In this document: positions 25,758-34,738 of the stretch, one piece after another
Layout: each line of letters opens with the position of its first letter
How positions within the stretch are numbered: position 1 is the first letter of the stretch
Source: Bacillus sp. FJAT-14578
GTDB lineage: Bacteria > Bacillota > Bacilli > Bacillales > Bacillaceae_H
Assembly: GCF_000504165.1 (NCBI RefSeq)
Contig: NZ_KI632505.1
Coordinates: 620,001 to 684,000 of the forward strand
Length of the DNA: 64,000 bases
Direction: 5' to 3'
Program-made: the position numbers and the translations under genes
The notes under the pieces: model-generated
Seen by the model: only the letters and a program-made list of their open reading frames with translations
What the model was told of the DNA's origin: nothing
Databases searched by the model: none

Positions 25758-25838
25758 AAAAAATAGACTCCTACCCATTGAATCAATGAGCAGGAGTCAT
25801 CAGCACGATGGCAATGACGGCGAACTCCATCGCCTATA
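25758..25838 (-). promoter_or_regulatory. Fluoride riboswitch (crcB motif) with terminator
   Basis: Read leftward the aptamer holds GGCGATGGAGTTCGCC and, further on, GCTGATGACTCCTGC, the two conserved strings of the crcB motif. The second string also forms the left arm of a terminator: GACTCCTGCTCATTG pairs with CAATGGGTAGGAGTC, and TATTTTTTT follows. Fluoride binding should prevent the terminator and turn on the crcB pair. Confidence 0.93.
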
Positions 25839-25912
25839 GGTTTCAGCCTCTAATCGTACATATTTTATATGGTGATCCGGCTTTTTTCAAGAGTTGGCGA
25901 AAATGGGATCTT

Positions 25913-26851
25913 CTAGAAAAACCTTTTCTTCCAAAAAATAATGGCGGTTGCGCTCGATAACAAGATGGCCGTAAGAATGATGAAGAAAAAAGCATGGGGC
26001 TCATCTTGAAAAGGCAATCCGACGTTCATTCCATAAATGCTCGCAACGATTGTGGGAAACGCTAAAATTACAGTAATCGAAGCAAGAAATTTCATCACGC
26101 TATTCAAATTATTGGAAATGATCGAGGCAAACACGTCCATCATACTATTTAAAATGACCGTATACGTATCGGCCATTTCGATTGCCTGTGTATTTTCGAT
26201 GATGACATCTTCCAGCAAGTCCTTATCTTCTTCATACATTTTTAAATAATTTAAGCGAAGAATCTTTTCCAGCACGGCCTTATTGGATTTTAAAGAGGTA
26301 CTGAAATAAACCAAACTTTTTTGTAAAGCGAGAAACGCATAAATTTCTTTGTTTTTCATCGATTGATGCAGTTCTTTTTCAATTTCATCGGTTTTTCTGT
26401 TGATCTGCTTTAAATATCTCAAAAAATAAGTGGAAATGGCATAAAGAATTTGCAAGGAAAATCTTGTTCGTTTGAAAGAATAAAATCCCTTGATTTTATT
26501 TCTTTTAAAGCTTTCTAAAATGGGGGTTTCCTTTAAAGAAACCGTCACAAAGCAGTTATCCGCTATAATCATGCCGATCGGAATCGTTTCATAAATGGGA
26601 AAGCCGGCTTCATCGTGTGTTATGTAAGGATAATCGATAATAATCAATATATCGTTATCCTCTTTTTCGATACGGGACCTTTCTTCATCATCGAGAGCGT
26701 CTTTCATGAACTCAACGGGGATGTTTAAGTGTGTTACAACATAATCAATTTCTTCCGGGGTAGGATTCGTGAGGTTAATCCAGCACCCTTTAGAAATTTC
26801 GCTTATTTCTTGAAGTTTTCCGGCTGCATCTGATAAATATATTTCTAGCAT
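25913..26851 (-). CDS. corA: CorA-family magnesium/cobalt transporter
   Basis: A 312-residue protein with a long cytosolic domain and two C-terminal helices joined by the YGMN motif (SIYGMNVGLPF). It forms a pentameric channel for Mg2+ or related divalent ions. GAGGAGGGGA precedes the ATG. A 44-codon ORF ends 16 bp before the start, and a long inverted repeat spans that ORF, so translation control is possible. No M-box was found. Confidence 0.93.
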   Translation of the reverse strand: MLEIYLSDAAGKLQEISEISKGCWINLTNPTPEEIDYVVTHLNIPVEFMKDALDDEERSRIEKEDNDILIIIDYPYITHDEAGFPIYETIPIGMIIADNCFVTVSLKETPILESFKRNKIKGFYSFKRTRFSLQILYAISTYFLRYLKQINRKTDEIEKELHQSMKNKEIYAFLALQKSLVYFSTSLKSNKAVLEKILRLNYLKMYEEDKDLLEDVIIENTQAIEMADTYTVILNSMMDVFASIISNNLNSVMKFLASITVILAFPTIVASIYGMNVGLPFQDEPHAFFFIILTAILLSSATAIIFWKKRFF

Positions 26852-26867
26852 GGTTTCCCCTCCTCAT

Positions 26868-27002
26868 TTAAATAGAGGAAGACTCATTACTTTTTAAGGA
26901 GTTGATATTTCCCCATAGCCTATAGTTGGTTCCGTAAAATGCAATGTTGACTTCCCCTGAAATATTCATTGGTTCAGGTTCAAAAGAACCGCAGCTGTCC
27001 AA
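26868..27002 (-). CDS. Candidate 44-aa leader ORF of corA
   Basis: A TTG-started ORF with AAGGAG 8 nt upstream, ending TAA 16 nt before the corA ATG. The product starts MDSCGSFEPEPMNISGEVN, with the acidic-proline stretch EPEP at residues 8-11. Its ribosome site lies in the left arm of a perfect 15-bp inverted repeat whose right arm is in codons 31-36. The layout resembles a leader peptide coupled to corA. EPEP-type runs destabilise ribosomes at low Mg2+ in enteric mgt leaders. The link to that mechanism is inference, and the ORF could be fortuitous. Confidence 0.45.
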   Translation of the reverse strand: MDSCGSFEPEPMNISGEVNIAFYGTNYRLWGNINSLKSNESSSI

Positions 27003-27016
27003 AATATCAACTCCTT
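26896..27016. repeat. Perfect 15-bp inverted repeat around corA leader
   Basis: AAGGAGTTGATATTT at 26896-26910 and its exact complement at 27002-27016, separated by 91 bp. It can be a long RNA hairpin that hides a ribosome site, or the terminal inverted repeats of a 121-bp MITE-like element. Confidence 0.75.
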
Positions 27017-27044
27017 TTTGCGTTCATTTCGTTAAGACAGGATT

Positions 27045-27323
27045 CTATGCCTGTTCACACTTGTCGTTCCTCATGCGGGCATTTAACATATCTTCGATTT
27101 CTTGTATGAGAAAATCAAGAGTTTCATCTGAAGAATAGGCATCCATCACTCGTTGCTGCTGTAATACATATACCGGTTCTTCATCTTTCTTTTTTTGTTC
27201 ATAATGAACGGAAGCAAATACAGACCATTCTCCATCTAACCAGATGGCAATCCGGTCAAAATTTCCTTCCCACACAATTTCCCGAAATACTTCTTTTTCC
27301 TGTAATTCGAGGTCTATGTCCAT
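27045..27323 (-). CDS. Hypothetical protein (92 aa)
   Basis: An acidic 92-residue protein with GGAGGGG just before its ATG. The sequence has a beta-rich first half (FDRIAIWLDGEWSVFASVHY) and a helical end (LDFLIQEIEDMLNARM). I do not recognise the family. It stands alone between corA and fabF. Confidence 0.7.
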   Translation of the reverse strand: MDIDLELQEKEVFREIVWEGNFDRIAIWLDGEWSVFASVHYEQKKKDEEPVYVLQQQRVMDAYSSDETLDFLIQEIEDMLNARMRNDKCEQA

Positions 27324-27522
27324 TTATTCCCCTCCAAATAAGAGTACCAGTATTATTATACAGTGAACGGGTGAGGTTTTCTATTCCTCTTGCCTAAAAT
27401 GGGTGAACAATTTGATATGCTGCCGGATGTCATTCTTCTATCGTATGAAAGAGGAAATATACATATGTTTGATCATAAAAAAATCCCCTTTACGCATAGC
27501 CAAAAGGGAATTTTTTATGGTT

Positions 27523-28755
27523 TTAATAACGTTTGAGAATAAGCGTCGCGTTGTGTCCGCCAAATCCTAATGAATTGCTTAGCACGACATTCACTTCTTG
27601 TTGTCGTGCCTCGTTTGGAACATAATCAAGATCCAGTTCCTCATCCGGTGTTTCATAATTGATCGTTGGAGGCATCACGTTATCACGGATTGCCAACACT
27701 GAAAAAATGGCTTCGATGGCACCTGCCCCGCCCAATAAATGGCCGGTCATCGACTTAGTAGACGAGACCGCCAGCTTATAGGCATGTTCTCCGAATACCG
27801 CTTTAATGGCTTGAGTTTCGTATAAATCATTATAATAAGTGCTCGTTCCATGTGCGTTAATGTAATCGACATCCGTCGTGTTCAAACCAGCGTCTCTTAA
27901 TGCCATGGACATGGAGCGCTGTCCGCCTTCCCCGTTTGGAGCCGGTGTCGTAATATGATGGGCATCGCCTGTTGCACCGTACCCGACAATTTCCCCGTAG
28001 ATTTTGGCACCGCGGGCTAAAGCATGGTCCAAATCTTCCAATACTAAAACGCCGGACCCTTCCCCGATGACAAAGCCGTCACGATTTTTATCAAATGGTC
28101 TGGATGCCGTTTTTGGGTCTGGATTGGTAGAGAGCGCTGTCATGTTTTGGAAGCCGGCAATCGTCATAGGAGTAATGGATGCTTCCGTCCCTCCTGTAAT
28201 CATGACATCGGCTTCTCCGCGTTGAATGACTTTAAAGGCGTCCCCAATGGAATTGGCCCCGCTCGCACAAGCGGTCACGGTACAGGAATTGATTCCTTTT
28301 GCCCCCAATTCAATGGAAACTCTTCCTGAAGCCAAGTCTGGAATGAGCATCGGAATAATGAACGGGCTGACCCGTCTAACCCCTTTATTCAAGAAATTGA
28401 TGTGCTGTTCTTCAAATTCGCCTAAACCGCCGATACCGGAACCGATCCAAACACCCACTCGTTCGGCGTTAGAATCATCGATGACAAGATCGGCATCTTT
28501 CACGGCCATTTTACTTGCAGCAACAGCAAACTGCGTAAATCTGCCCATTCTTCTTGCTTCCTTTAAATCCATATACTCCTCTGGTTTAAAGTCTTTGACT
28601 TCTGCCGCTACCTTTACATTGTAGATACTTGAATCCACCCGTGTAAATGGACCGATCCCGCTTACACCCGCTTTAATGTTGTCCCATGTGCTTTCAGCCG
28701 TTAAGCCTAAAGGTGTCACCGCACCGATTCCTGTAATGACCACTCGCTTTTTCAT
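27523..28755 (-). CDS. fabF: 3-oxoacyl-ACP synthase II
   Basis: A 410-residue condensing enzyme of fatty-acid elongation. The active triad is visible: Cys in VTACASGANSIGDA, His in INAHGTSTYYND and His in STKSMTGHLLGGAGA. The ATG at 28755 has GAGGAGG upstream. In many Bacillus genomes fabF follows fabH, but fabH is not adjacent here. Confidence 0.95.
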   Translation of the reverse strand: MKKRVVITGIGAVTPLGLTAESTWDNIKAGVSGIGPFTRVDSSIYNVKVAAEVKDFKPEEYMDLKEARRMGRFTQFAVAASKMAVKDADLVIDDSNAERVGVWIGSGIGGLGEFEEQHINFLNKGVRRVSPFIIPMLIPDLASGRVSIELGAKGINSCTVTACASGANSIGDAFKVIQRGEADVMITGGTEASITPMTIAGFQNMTALSTNPDPKTASRPFDKNRDGFVIGEGSGVLVLEDLDHALARGAKIYGEIVGYGATGDAHHITTPAPNGEGGQRSMSMALRDAGLNTTDVDYINAHGTSTYYNDLYETQAIKAVFGEHAYKLAVSSTKSMTGHLLGGAGAIEAIFSVLAIRDNVMPPTINYETPDEELDLDYVPNEARQQEVNVVLSNSLGFGGHNATLILKRY

Positions 28756-28854
28756 CGATGGCTGCCTCCTCATTTCTTATCTCTTCTTATAAAAAATCTT
28801 ATCATTATAGTGGAAAGGCTGTCTACCTGTTCCGTGTTTATATCGGCTTCATCA

Positions 28855-28892
28855 TGAAAAACCTTGGTTTTCGAAAAACCAAGGTTTTCTTC
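28855..28892. terminator. Bidirectional terminator between yisP-like gene and fabF
   Basis: The stem GAAAACCTTGGTTTT / AAAACCAAGGTTTTC has a short loop and is flanked by T and A tracts. It follows the stop codon of the leftward yisP-like gene by about 20 bp on the upstream side and separates it from fabF. Confidence 0.6.
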
Positions 28893-28911
28893 AAAAAAAA
28901 CTATATGATGA

Positions 28912-29730
28912 TCACTCTGTTACAACCCGGCCGACGATTTTGATGACATCGGTCCGGCTCATTTTTTCTTTTCCTTTCACTAAGGCATCAAGCGTCCCAT
29001 GGGCAAGGGCGAGCGGGATTTTGCAGAAGTGCATGATGGGTCCAGGCTTGAGATCTTTCAAATAAGCGTCAGCCAGTGCCAGGTTACGGCGTGCGTATGC
29101 AAACATATCGTCTAATTCCCATCCATCCGGAAAGAAACTCACGCCGCGCTCCTGATCCTCGATGCGATTGCGCAAAATATTGACCGACTGCAAGCCGCGG
29201 CCAAAGGCAATTGCAAGCGACTCATCCGGTTCGATACCATCATGCCATTTCCAAATATCCGTCAGCATCACGCCTACTAAACCTGCCACGTAAAAAGTGT
29301 AGTCATTTAAGTCTTCTTCCGTCTTGATGTTCCATTCTTTTAACGTCCAGTCTGCCATTCCTCTTGCCATCGTGGATGTTGCATCTAAAATGTTCGCTGC
29401 AATGGCCGGCGGACAGACTTTAATCCAATCGGAAAGCCTTAATGTCACTTCGGGCAGAAGGGATTCATACGGACGCAAAATGTCCATTAACTCACTGTCA
29501 TGAAAAGGCTTCTTCAAGAGCACACTAATCGTATACAATAAATCGGCTTTTACATTGTTAGGAAGGTTTGGGTGATCTTCGATTTCGTCGATGGCTCTCA
29601 TGCACAAATAAGCGGACATCACCGCTTCTTGCAATCCGGACGATAAATAACTAATGGGAATAAAGAACGTTCGGCTTGTCGCCTTCAACATCTCTTTTGC
29701 ATCTCTATGTAAATTGATCGCTTCACTCAT
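28912..29730 (-). CDS. Squalene/phytoene synthase-family protein (YisP-like)
   Basis: A 272-residue trans-isoprenyl synthase homologue. The first Asp-rich motif is intact (RAIDEIEDHP). The second reads NILRNRIEDQERG, with Asn where head-to-head synthases usually have Asp. B. subtilis YisP was reported to be a farnesyl diphosphate phosphatase giving farnesol, a factor in membrane microdomains and biofilm. This protein is likely its counterpart. The ATG at 29730 is preferred, and an in-frame start ten codons upstream is possible. Confidence 0.8.
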   Translation of the reverse strand: MSEAINLHRDAKEMLKATSRTFFIPISYLSSGLQEAVMSAYLCMRAIDEIEDHPNLPNNVKADLLYTISVLLKKPFHDSELMDILRPYESLLPEVTLRLSDWIKVCPPAIAANILDATSTMARGMADWTLKEWNIKTEEDLNDYTFYVAGLVGVMLTDIWKWHDGIEPDESLAIAFGRGLQSVNILRNRIEDQERGVSFFPDGWELDDMFAYARRNLALADAYLKDLKPGPIMHFCKIPLALAHGTLDALVKGKEKMSRTDVIKIVGRVVTE

Positions 29731-29805
29731 CTCATACGGTCCCCTTTTTCTCTTGTTCACATCGCAAAATTTCTTTATCTTTAGATTTTATCATTCCCCA
29801 GAGGA

Positions 29806-29831
29806 TTAATAAAGGAAACTTCCTTTATTAA
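29806..29831. promoter_or_regulatory. Perfect inverted repeat upstream of MarR gene
   Basis: Two exact 12-bp arms, TTAATAAAGGAA and TTCCTTTATTAA, are separated by 2 bp. GGTTTTTTCC follows on the right. It may be an operator in this divergent promoter region or, read rightward, a terminator-like hairpin. Confidence 0.5.
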
Positions 29832-29938
29832 GGTTTTTTCCACACAGAGATGTGAGATGATAAAAATCCATGGATTAAATTGACAATAGCTTGTCTTTTC
29901 AATATAATGCGTACAACTACTATTTATGAGGGATGTAG

Positions 29939-30364
29939 ATGAAACTGTCTCTAAACGATTATATCAGCATTGTCATTCATCAGACCGACCTGACCCTGAC
30001 AAGTTACGTAAAAGCTAAGTTAGCGCCTCTTAATATCGCTCCCGAACAAAATTTGATCATGATGCTTCTTTGGGAAAAAGATGGGATGACTCAAAATGAA
30101 ATGGCCGAAAAGCTGTATAAAGATAAAACCAATATTGCCCGGATGGCGTCCAATCTTGAAAACAAAGGATTCATTCAAAGAGTGCCCGGTAAGGAAGACC
30201 GCCGCTCATTGAAGCTATATCTTACCGATAAAGGAAAAGAACTTGGTCATAGCGTTATCCCCCTTGCAGAAGAATTCAATCGGCAAGTATGCAATGGGAT
30301 TACGGATGAGGAATTAAAAGAATTAAGAAAAATCCTTTCTAAAATGCGTGATAATGTACGATAA
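29939..30364 (+). CDS. MarR-family regulator
   Basis: A 141-residue winged-helix repressor. The DNA-binding part is MTQNEMAEKLYKDKTNIARM with the wing KEDRRSLKLYLTDKG. GAGGGATG lies before the ATG. The azoreductase gene follows after 138 bp that contain twin palindromes, so the protein probably represses that gene and senses a quinone-like or electrophilic compound. Confidence 0.85.
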   Translation: MKLSLNDYISIVIHQTDLTLTSYVKAKLAPLNIAPEQNLIMMLLWEKDGMTQNEMAEKLYKDKTNIARMASNLENKGFIQRVPGKEDRRSLKLYLTDKGKELGHSVIPLAEEFNRQVCNGITDEELKELRKILSKMRDNVR

Positions 30365-30389
30365 GCCAAATGCATTATCGTCATGCTTA

Positions 30390-30469
30390 ATAGTTGCTAT
30401 AGCAACTATGTGTATGTTAAGATGAATGAGATTTCAATATCTCGCATCACTAGAAGTTGCTATAGCAAC
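30390..30469. promoter_or_regulatory. Twin GTTGCTATAGCAAC operators before azoreductase
   Basis: The perfect palindrome GTTGCTATAGCAAC occurs at 30393-30406 (extended to ATAGTTGCTATAGCAACTAT) and again at 30456-30469. The 63-bp distance is six helical turns. The likely binder is the MarR protein encoded just upstream. Confidence 0.75.
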
Positions 30470-30502
30470 ATTTTTAACAAAAAGTAAATTGGGGGAATTA
30501 TA

Positions 30503-31129
30503 ATGGCAAATGTTTTATTTATCAAGGCAAACTCTCGCCCTATCGAACAAGCGGTCAGCGTAAAGCTTTATCAAGCGTTTCTTGACAGCTATAAAGAGTC
30601 TCATCCAGAGGATCACATTACCGAGCTCGATTTATTCAAAGAAAACCTGCCTTATTACGATACAGATAAGATTAACGGCATGTTTAAATTATCTAGAGGC
30701 ATGGAATTGACTTCAGATGAAAAAGAAGCAACAGATTTAGTTAATCAATACTTAGACCAATTTCTTTCTGCCGATAAAGTCGTGTTTGCTTTTCCACTTT
30801 GGAACTTCACCGTTCCTGCCGTGCTGCACACTTACCTAGACTACTTAGGTCAGGCAGGCAAAACATTCCGTTATACGGCAGAAGGTCCTGTAGGCTTGCT
30901 TCCTGAGAAAAAAGTGGCTCTTTTAAATGCAAGAGGCGGGGTTTACTCAGAAGGTCCTGCACAATCCGCGGAAATGGCGGTTAACTACGTACAAAACATC
31001 TTAAACTTCTGGGGTGTAAAAGACGTCACAACAGTAATTGTAGAAGGACATAACCAGTTCCCTGACAAAGCGGAAGAAATCATTGAAGAAGGATTGAAAA
31101 AAGCGGCTTCAGCTGCGACTTCATTCTAA
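30503..31129 (+). CDS. azoR: FMN-dependent NADH-azoreductase
   Basis: A 208-residue flavodoxin-fold enzyme that reduces quinones and azo compounds with NADH. Motifs are VLFIKANSRP at the start, FPLWNFTVPAVLHTYLDYL in the middle and LLNARGGVYSEGPAQ after it. GGGGGAA precedes the ATG. A paralogue lies at 45813-46448. Control by the upstream MarR protein is inferred from the twin operators. Confidence 0.93.
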   Translation: MANVLFIKANSRPIEQAVSVKLYQAFLDSYKESHPEDHITELDLFKENLPYYDTDKINGMFKLSRGMELTSDEKEATDLVNQYLDQFLSADKVVFAFPLWNFTVPAVLHTYLDYLGQAGKTFRYTAEGPVGLLPEKKVALLNARGGVYSEGPAQSAEMAVNYVQNILNFWGVKDVTTVIVEGHNQFPDKAEEIIEEGLKKAASAATSF

Positions 31130-31195
31130 TTTTTATACATGAAAAGTGGCTGTCCCATAAGTTCTAGACAGACCACAAAAATGATTTTTTACTGA

Positions 31196-31302
31196 AAGGG
31201 CCCGTCACTGAATCCTTAATTTTGCAGGATTCTCATGACGGGCCTTTTCAGGAGGTTGACTCAAAAGGTATGTTTTTCATACCTTTTGAGTCAACCTCTT
31301 TG
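31196..31302 (+). terminator. Two stacked hairpins between azoR and proA
   Basis: First a GGCCCGTCA / TGACGGGCC stem (31196-31246), then a perfect 20-bp stem beginning AGGTTGACTCAAAAGGTATG (31251-31302). They separate two convergent genes. The second shares GACTCAAAAGG with a hairpin at 62652-62701. Confidence 0.75.
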
Positions 31303-31308
31303 TGTTTT

Positions 31309-32574
31309 TTAACGTACTTGCCCGTTTCCACTCATCATGTACTTCACGGTTGTTAAAGCAGGAAGCCCCATTGGACCCCTTGCGTGGAGCTTTTGGGTGG
31401 AAATGCCGATTTCGGCGCCGAATCCGAGGGCTCCCCCATCTGTAAATCTTGTGGAGGCGTTATGATAAAGGGCTGCCGCATCGACAAGACTCATAAATTT
31501 TCTGGCTGTTTCTTTATTTTCTGTAATAATGGCTTCCGAATGTTTTGTCCCGTATCGTTCAATATGCTCGATGGCTTCATCCACATGCCCGACGACCTTC
31601 ATCGCAATATCCAGACTCAAATATTCATTGGCCCAGTCATTCTCCTCTGCCGGTAGGGCACCTGGAATGGTATCAACAATTTTCGTGTCGCCGTGCACAG
31701 TAATGTGATGTTCCTCTAAAGCTTGAATAAGCGCATCTTTATGTTCCTTGAGCCAATTTCCGTGCACGATTAACGTTTCCGCCGCATTACAAACAGCTGG
31801 ACGGTCGGTCTTCGCGTTAACGAGAATGTTAATTGCTTTTGTCGCATCTGCTTCACAATCAATATAAAGATGACAGTTTCCAACACCCGTTTCCAATACC
31901 GGAACGGTGGCATTATTTACGACTGCATTGATCAACGACGCGCCTCCGCGCGGAATCAATACATCAATATGTTTTTTCATCGTAAATAATTGCTGCGTTG
32001 TTTCCCTTTCCGTACTGGCGATAAATTGAACGGCTTCTTTTGGGATTTTCGTCTTTTCAAGTGCTTGATGCATCACTTCGACAATGGCTTTATTGGACGA
32101 AACAGCCGATGAGCCGCCTTTTAAGATAATGGCATTGCCTGATTTTAACGCAAGGCCTGTCGCATCTACGGTTACGTTCGGACGGGCTTCGTAAATCATT
32201 CCGATGACACCTAACGGAACCCTCACTTGTTCGACAAGAAGACCGTTATCGAGCGTCCAATGGGATAAAACATCACCAATCGGATCATCCAGCTTTACCA
32301 CTTCGCGAAGACCCGCGGCAAATTCGGCAATTCGTTCCGTCGATAATGCCAAACGGTCCATAAAAGCATCCGTGAATCCTTGTTTCCGCCCGTTTTGCAA
32401 ATCGGTTTCGTTTGCATGCAAAATCGTATCAGCATGTAATTCCAGCGTGTCTGCGATAACAAGCAGAGCGCTGTTTTTTTCTTCTGTCGTCAACATGCTT
32501 AACGTTTTAGCTGCTTTCTTTGCCTGAATGGCTTGTTCCTCGACTGTCATATGAATGTCTTTTGTGAAATGCAT
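31309..32574 (-). CDS. proA: Gamma-glutamyl phosphate reductase
   Basis: A 421-residue NADPH-dependent reductase making glutamate semialdehyde, the second step of proline synthesis. The active Cys lies in TDRPAVCNAAETL, and PRGGASLI and EIGISTQKLHARGP are family motifs. The ATG at 32574 has AAAGGAGG upstream; the longer reading overlaps proB. It is the last gene of proC-proB-proA. Confidence 0.95.
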   Translation of the reverse strand: MHFTKDIHMTVEEQAIQAKKAAKTLSMLTTEEKNSALLVIADTLELHADTILHANETDLQNGRKQGFTDAFMDRLALSTERIAEFAAGLREVVKLDDPIGDVLSHWTLDNGLLVEQVRVPLGVIGMIYEARPNVTVDATGLALKSGNAIILKGGSSAVSSNKAIVEVMHQALEKTKIPKEAVQFIASTERETTQQLFTMKKHIDVLIPRGGASLINAVVNNATVPVLETGVGNCHLYIDCEADATKAINILVNAKTDRPAVCNAAETLIVHGNWLKEHKDALIQALEEHHITVHGDTKIVDTIPGALPAEENDWANEYLSLDIAMKVVGHVDEAIEHIERYGTKHSEAIITENKETARKFMSLVDAAALYHNASTRFTDGGALGFGAEIGISTQKLHARGPMGLPALTTVKYMMSGNGQVR

Positions 32575-32660
32575 CCAATTCCTCCTTTGTATTTTCGGGT
32601 GTTTCCTTATATGCTTCCCGGGACTTACTATCGTTTTCTTGAAGCGAATGCCTTCACATT

Positions 32661-33785
32661 CTACAGACTGACCGGTATCGGCACTTCGATATGGCAAACG
32701 AGGCCCTCACTCTCCACAACCGGTTTTTCACCGCTTTCGTTTGAACGCTTTGTCAGCTGTGTCAGCTCCTGTGAGGAATAGTTCACGATACCAAGACCCA
32801 CTTCTTTTTTCTCCATATCCATGATGCGCACAACCGAACCTTTCTCGAAATATCCGCTTACGTGTGTTACGTTGGACGGAAGCAAGTTTTCTTTTCGTTC
32901 GACGATGGCCGTTTTGGCATGGTCATCCACGATGATTTCTCCTTTTGGCCCGGAGTTGAAGGCAATCCACTGCTTTTTTTGGTTTAAGTTGGCCGTGGCG
33001 TCTTTTGATTCAAAATAGGTTCCTTTGGCGCTTTGCTTCACTGCGTCCATCAATATATTCTGCACTCCCGCTTTTCCCAAAAAAGCCGGGATACCGGAGG
33101 CCATCGCAATTTTAACGGCATCGATTTTCGATTTCATGCCGCCCGTTCCGACAGAGCTTCCCGATTCACCTGCCGCCTGTTCAATTTCAGGGGTAATGAC
33201 ATGTACGTGCTCCAACAGCTTGGCGTCAGGATTTTTTCTTGGATCTGCATCATAGAGGCCATCAATATCTGAGAGAATAATAAGCAAATCGGCTTCCACA
33301 AGTCCGGCTACTTTAGCTGAAAGGGTATCATTGTCACCAAATTTCAACCGGTTAATCGTCACCGTGTCATTTTCGTTCACAATGGGGACAATCCCGCGTT
33401 CAAGAAGCACATTAATCGTGTTTCGAGCGTTGTTGTAGCGGTTTTCGTCCGAAAAATCATCCCTTGTAATTAAAATTTGGGAGGCCACGTAACCATGTGA
33501 TAAAAACAACTCCGAGTATGCTTCCATTAATAGGCCTTGCCCGATGGATGCGGCCGCTTGTTTTTCCGGTAAAGAACTCGGGCGTTCGAGACAACCAAGT
33601 TTTCGATAGCCCGCTGCGACGGCTCCGGATGACACAAGCAGCACTTCAAGCCCTTCATCCTTCAATTGAACGACCTCATCGACCAGGCGTTCCAGCTTTC
33701 TGCGGCTGATTTCACCATGCATGCTCGTTAACGAGCTGCTTCCAATTTTAATGACAATCCTTTTTTTCCCGTTGTCGGGACTCAT
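32661..33785 (-). CDS. proB: Glutamate 5-kinase
   Basis: A 374-residue kinase with a C-terminal PUA domain (from about residue 275). Motifs are RIVIKIGSSSLT, VLLVSSGAVAAGY, FGDNDTLSAKVA and GTGGMKSKIDA. It makes gamma-glutamyl phosphate and is usually inhibited by proline. AACAGGAG precedes the ATG. It is 86 bp upstream of proA. Confidence 0.95.
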   Translation of the reverse strand: MSPDNGKKRIVIKIGSSSLTSMHGEISRRKLERLVDEVVQLKDEGLEVLLVSSGAVAAGYRKLGCLERPSSLPEKQAAASIGQGLLMEAYSELFLSHGYVASQILITRDDFSDENRYNNARNTINVLLERGIVPIVNENDTVTINRLKFGDNDTLSAKVAGLVEADLLIILSDIDGLYDADPRKNPDAKLLEHVHVITPEIEQAAGESGSSVGTGGMKSKIDAVKIAMASGIPAFLGKAGVQNILMDAVKQSAKGTYFESKDATANLNQKKQWIAFNSGPKGEIIVDDHAKTAIVERKENLLPSNVTHVSGYFEKGSVVRIMDMEKKEVGLGIVNYSSQELTQLTKRSNESGEKPVVESEGLVCHIEVPIPVSL

Positions 33786-33877
33786 CGAATCACTCCTGTT
33801 GGTTTCTTTTATGATTTGTTTTTTTGGCTGATTTTGTAATAGAGGTTATAACGAAGAAAAATAAAAGCGATTTTACG

Positions 33878-34720
33878 CTATACGGTCAATGCTTTTTGCC
33901 GGAATTGCTCGCTTAGCTCCTTGGAACGCTTGGATGCACCTTTTATCGCTTGAATCATCGCTTCACCGCCGCCATGTTTCTCAAGTGCCGCCAGCCCGGC
34001 TGCAGTGGTTCCGTTTGGAGATGTCACATTTTCTCTCAGCTCTGCAGGCGTTTCTTCCTGCCCCATGATCATCTTGGCTGCTCCCAAAATCGTTTGTGCT
34101 CCGATTTGGCGTGCCAGTTCAGGGTCCAGTCCTTCCGCTTTTCCCGCTTTTTCGATGTGTTCCATTAAATAATAGAAATAGGCTGGACCGCTTCCGGCAA
34201 TACCCGTGAAAATGTCCATTTTGTCTTCTGGGATCATATATACTTCACCGATAGAAGCTAATAGTTCTTTTGCGATTGAAACATGTTCATTGGAGGTGTA
34301 CCGACCTGGAGAAATGGCGGTCGCCGACTCTCTCATCATGCTTGATGTATTGGGCATCACACGAATGACGGGCTGATTTTCATGCAGGTGCTCTTCCATG
34401 AAGGAAGTGGTGATTCCAGCCAGTACTGAAAGAACGAGCTGACGGGGGGTTAATTTGTGCTTGATTGAGGATAGTGCCTTTTCAGCATCTTTTGGTTTCA
34501 TTGCCAACACTAAAATATCAATTTCATCCAGCTGCAAAGCGTCTCGCGCTGCTACTGTCACTCCGTATTTCTTTTGAAGCTCATGAAGGCGCTCCTTGTT
34601 GCTTCGATTCGTCACCATGATTTGATCGCAAGGGATTTTTCCTGCGTGCACGATACCGGAAATCATCGCTTCTGCCATGGATCCCGCTCCTAAAAAAGCA
34701 ATCGTTTTATTTTTTAACAT
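33878..34720 (-). CDS. proC: Pyrroline-5-carboxylate reductase
   Basis: A 280-residue enzyme for the last step of proline synthesis. The Rossmann motif is FLGAGSMAEAMI, and the C-terminal signature runs VTSPNGTTAAGL. GGGAGG lies before the ATG. It leads the proline operon. The region upstream has a 12-bp tandem repeat but no T-box that I could find. Confidence 0.94.
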   Translation of the reverse strand: MLKNKTIAFLGAGSMAEAMISGIVHAGKIPCDQIMVTNRSNKERLHELQKKYGVTVAARDALQLDEIDILVLAMKPKDAEKALSSIKHKLTPRQLVLSVLAGITTSFMEEHLHENQPVIRVMPNTSSMMRESATAISPGRYTSNEHVSIAKELLASIGEVYMIPEDKMDIFTGIAGSGPAYFYYLMEHIEKAGKAEGLDPELARQIGAQTILGAAKMIMGQEETPAELRENVTSPNGTTAAGLAALEKHGGGEAMIQAIKGASKRSKELSEQFRQKALTV

Positions 34721-34738
34721 CAAATTCCTCCCGAGTTG

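Noticed and set aside
26852..27040. M-box magnesium riboswitch before corA
   Set aside because: The conserved M-box strings are absent. The segment holds a leader ORF and an inverted repeat instead.
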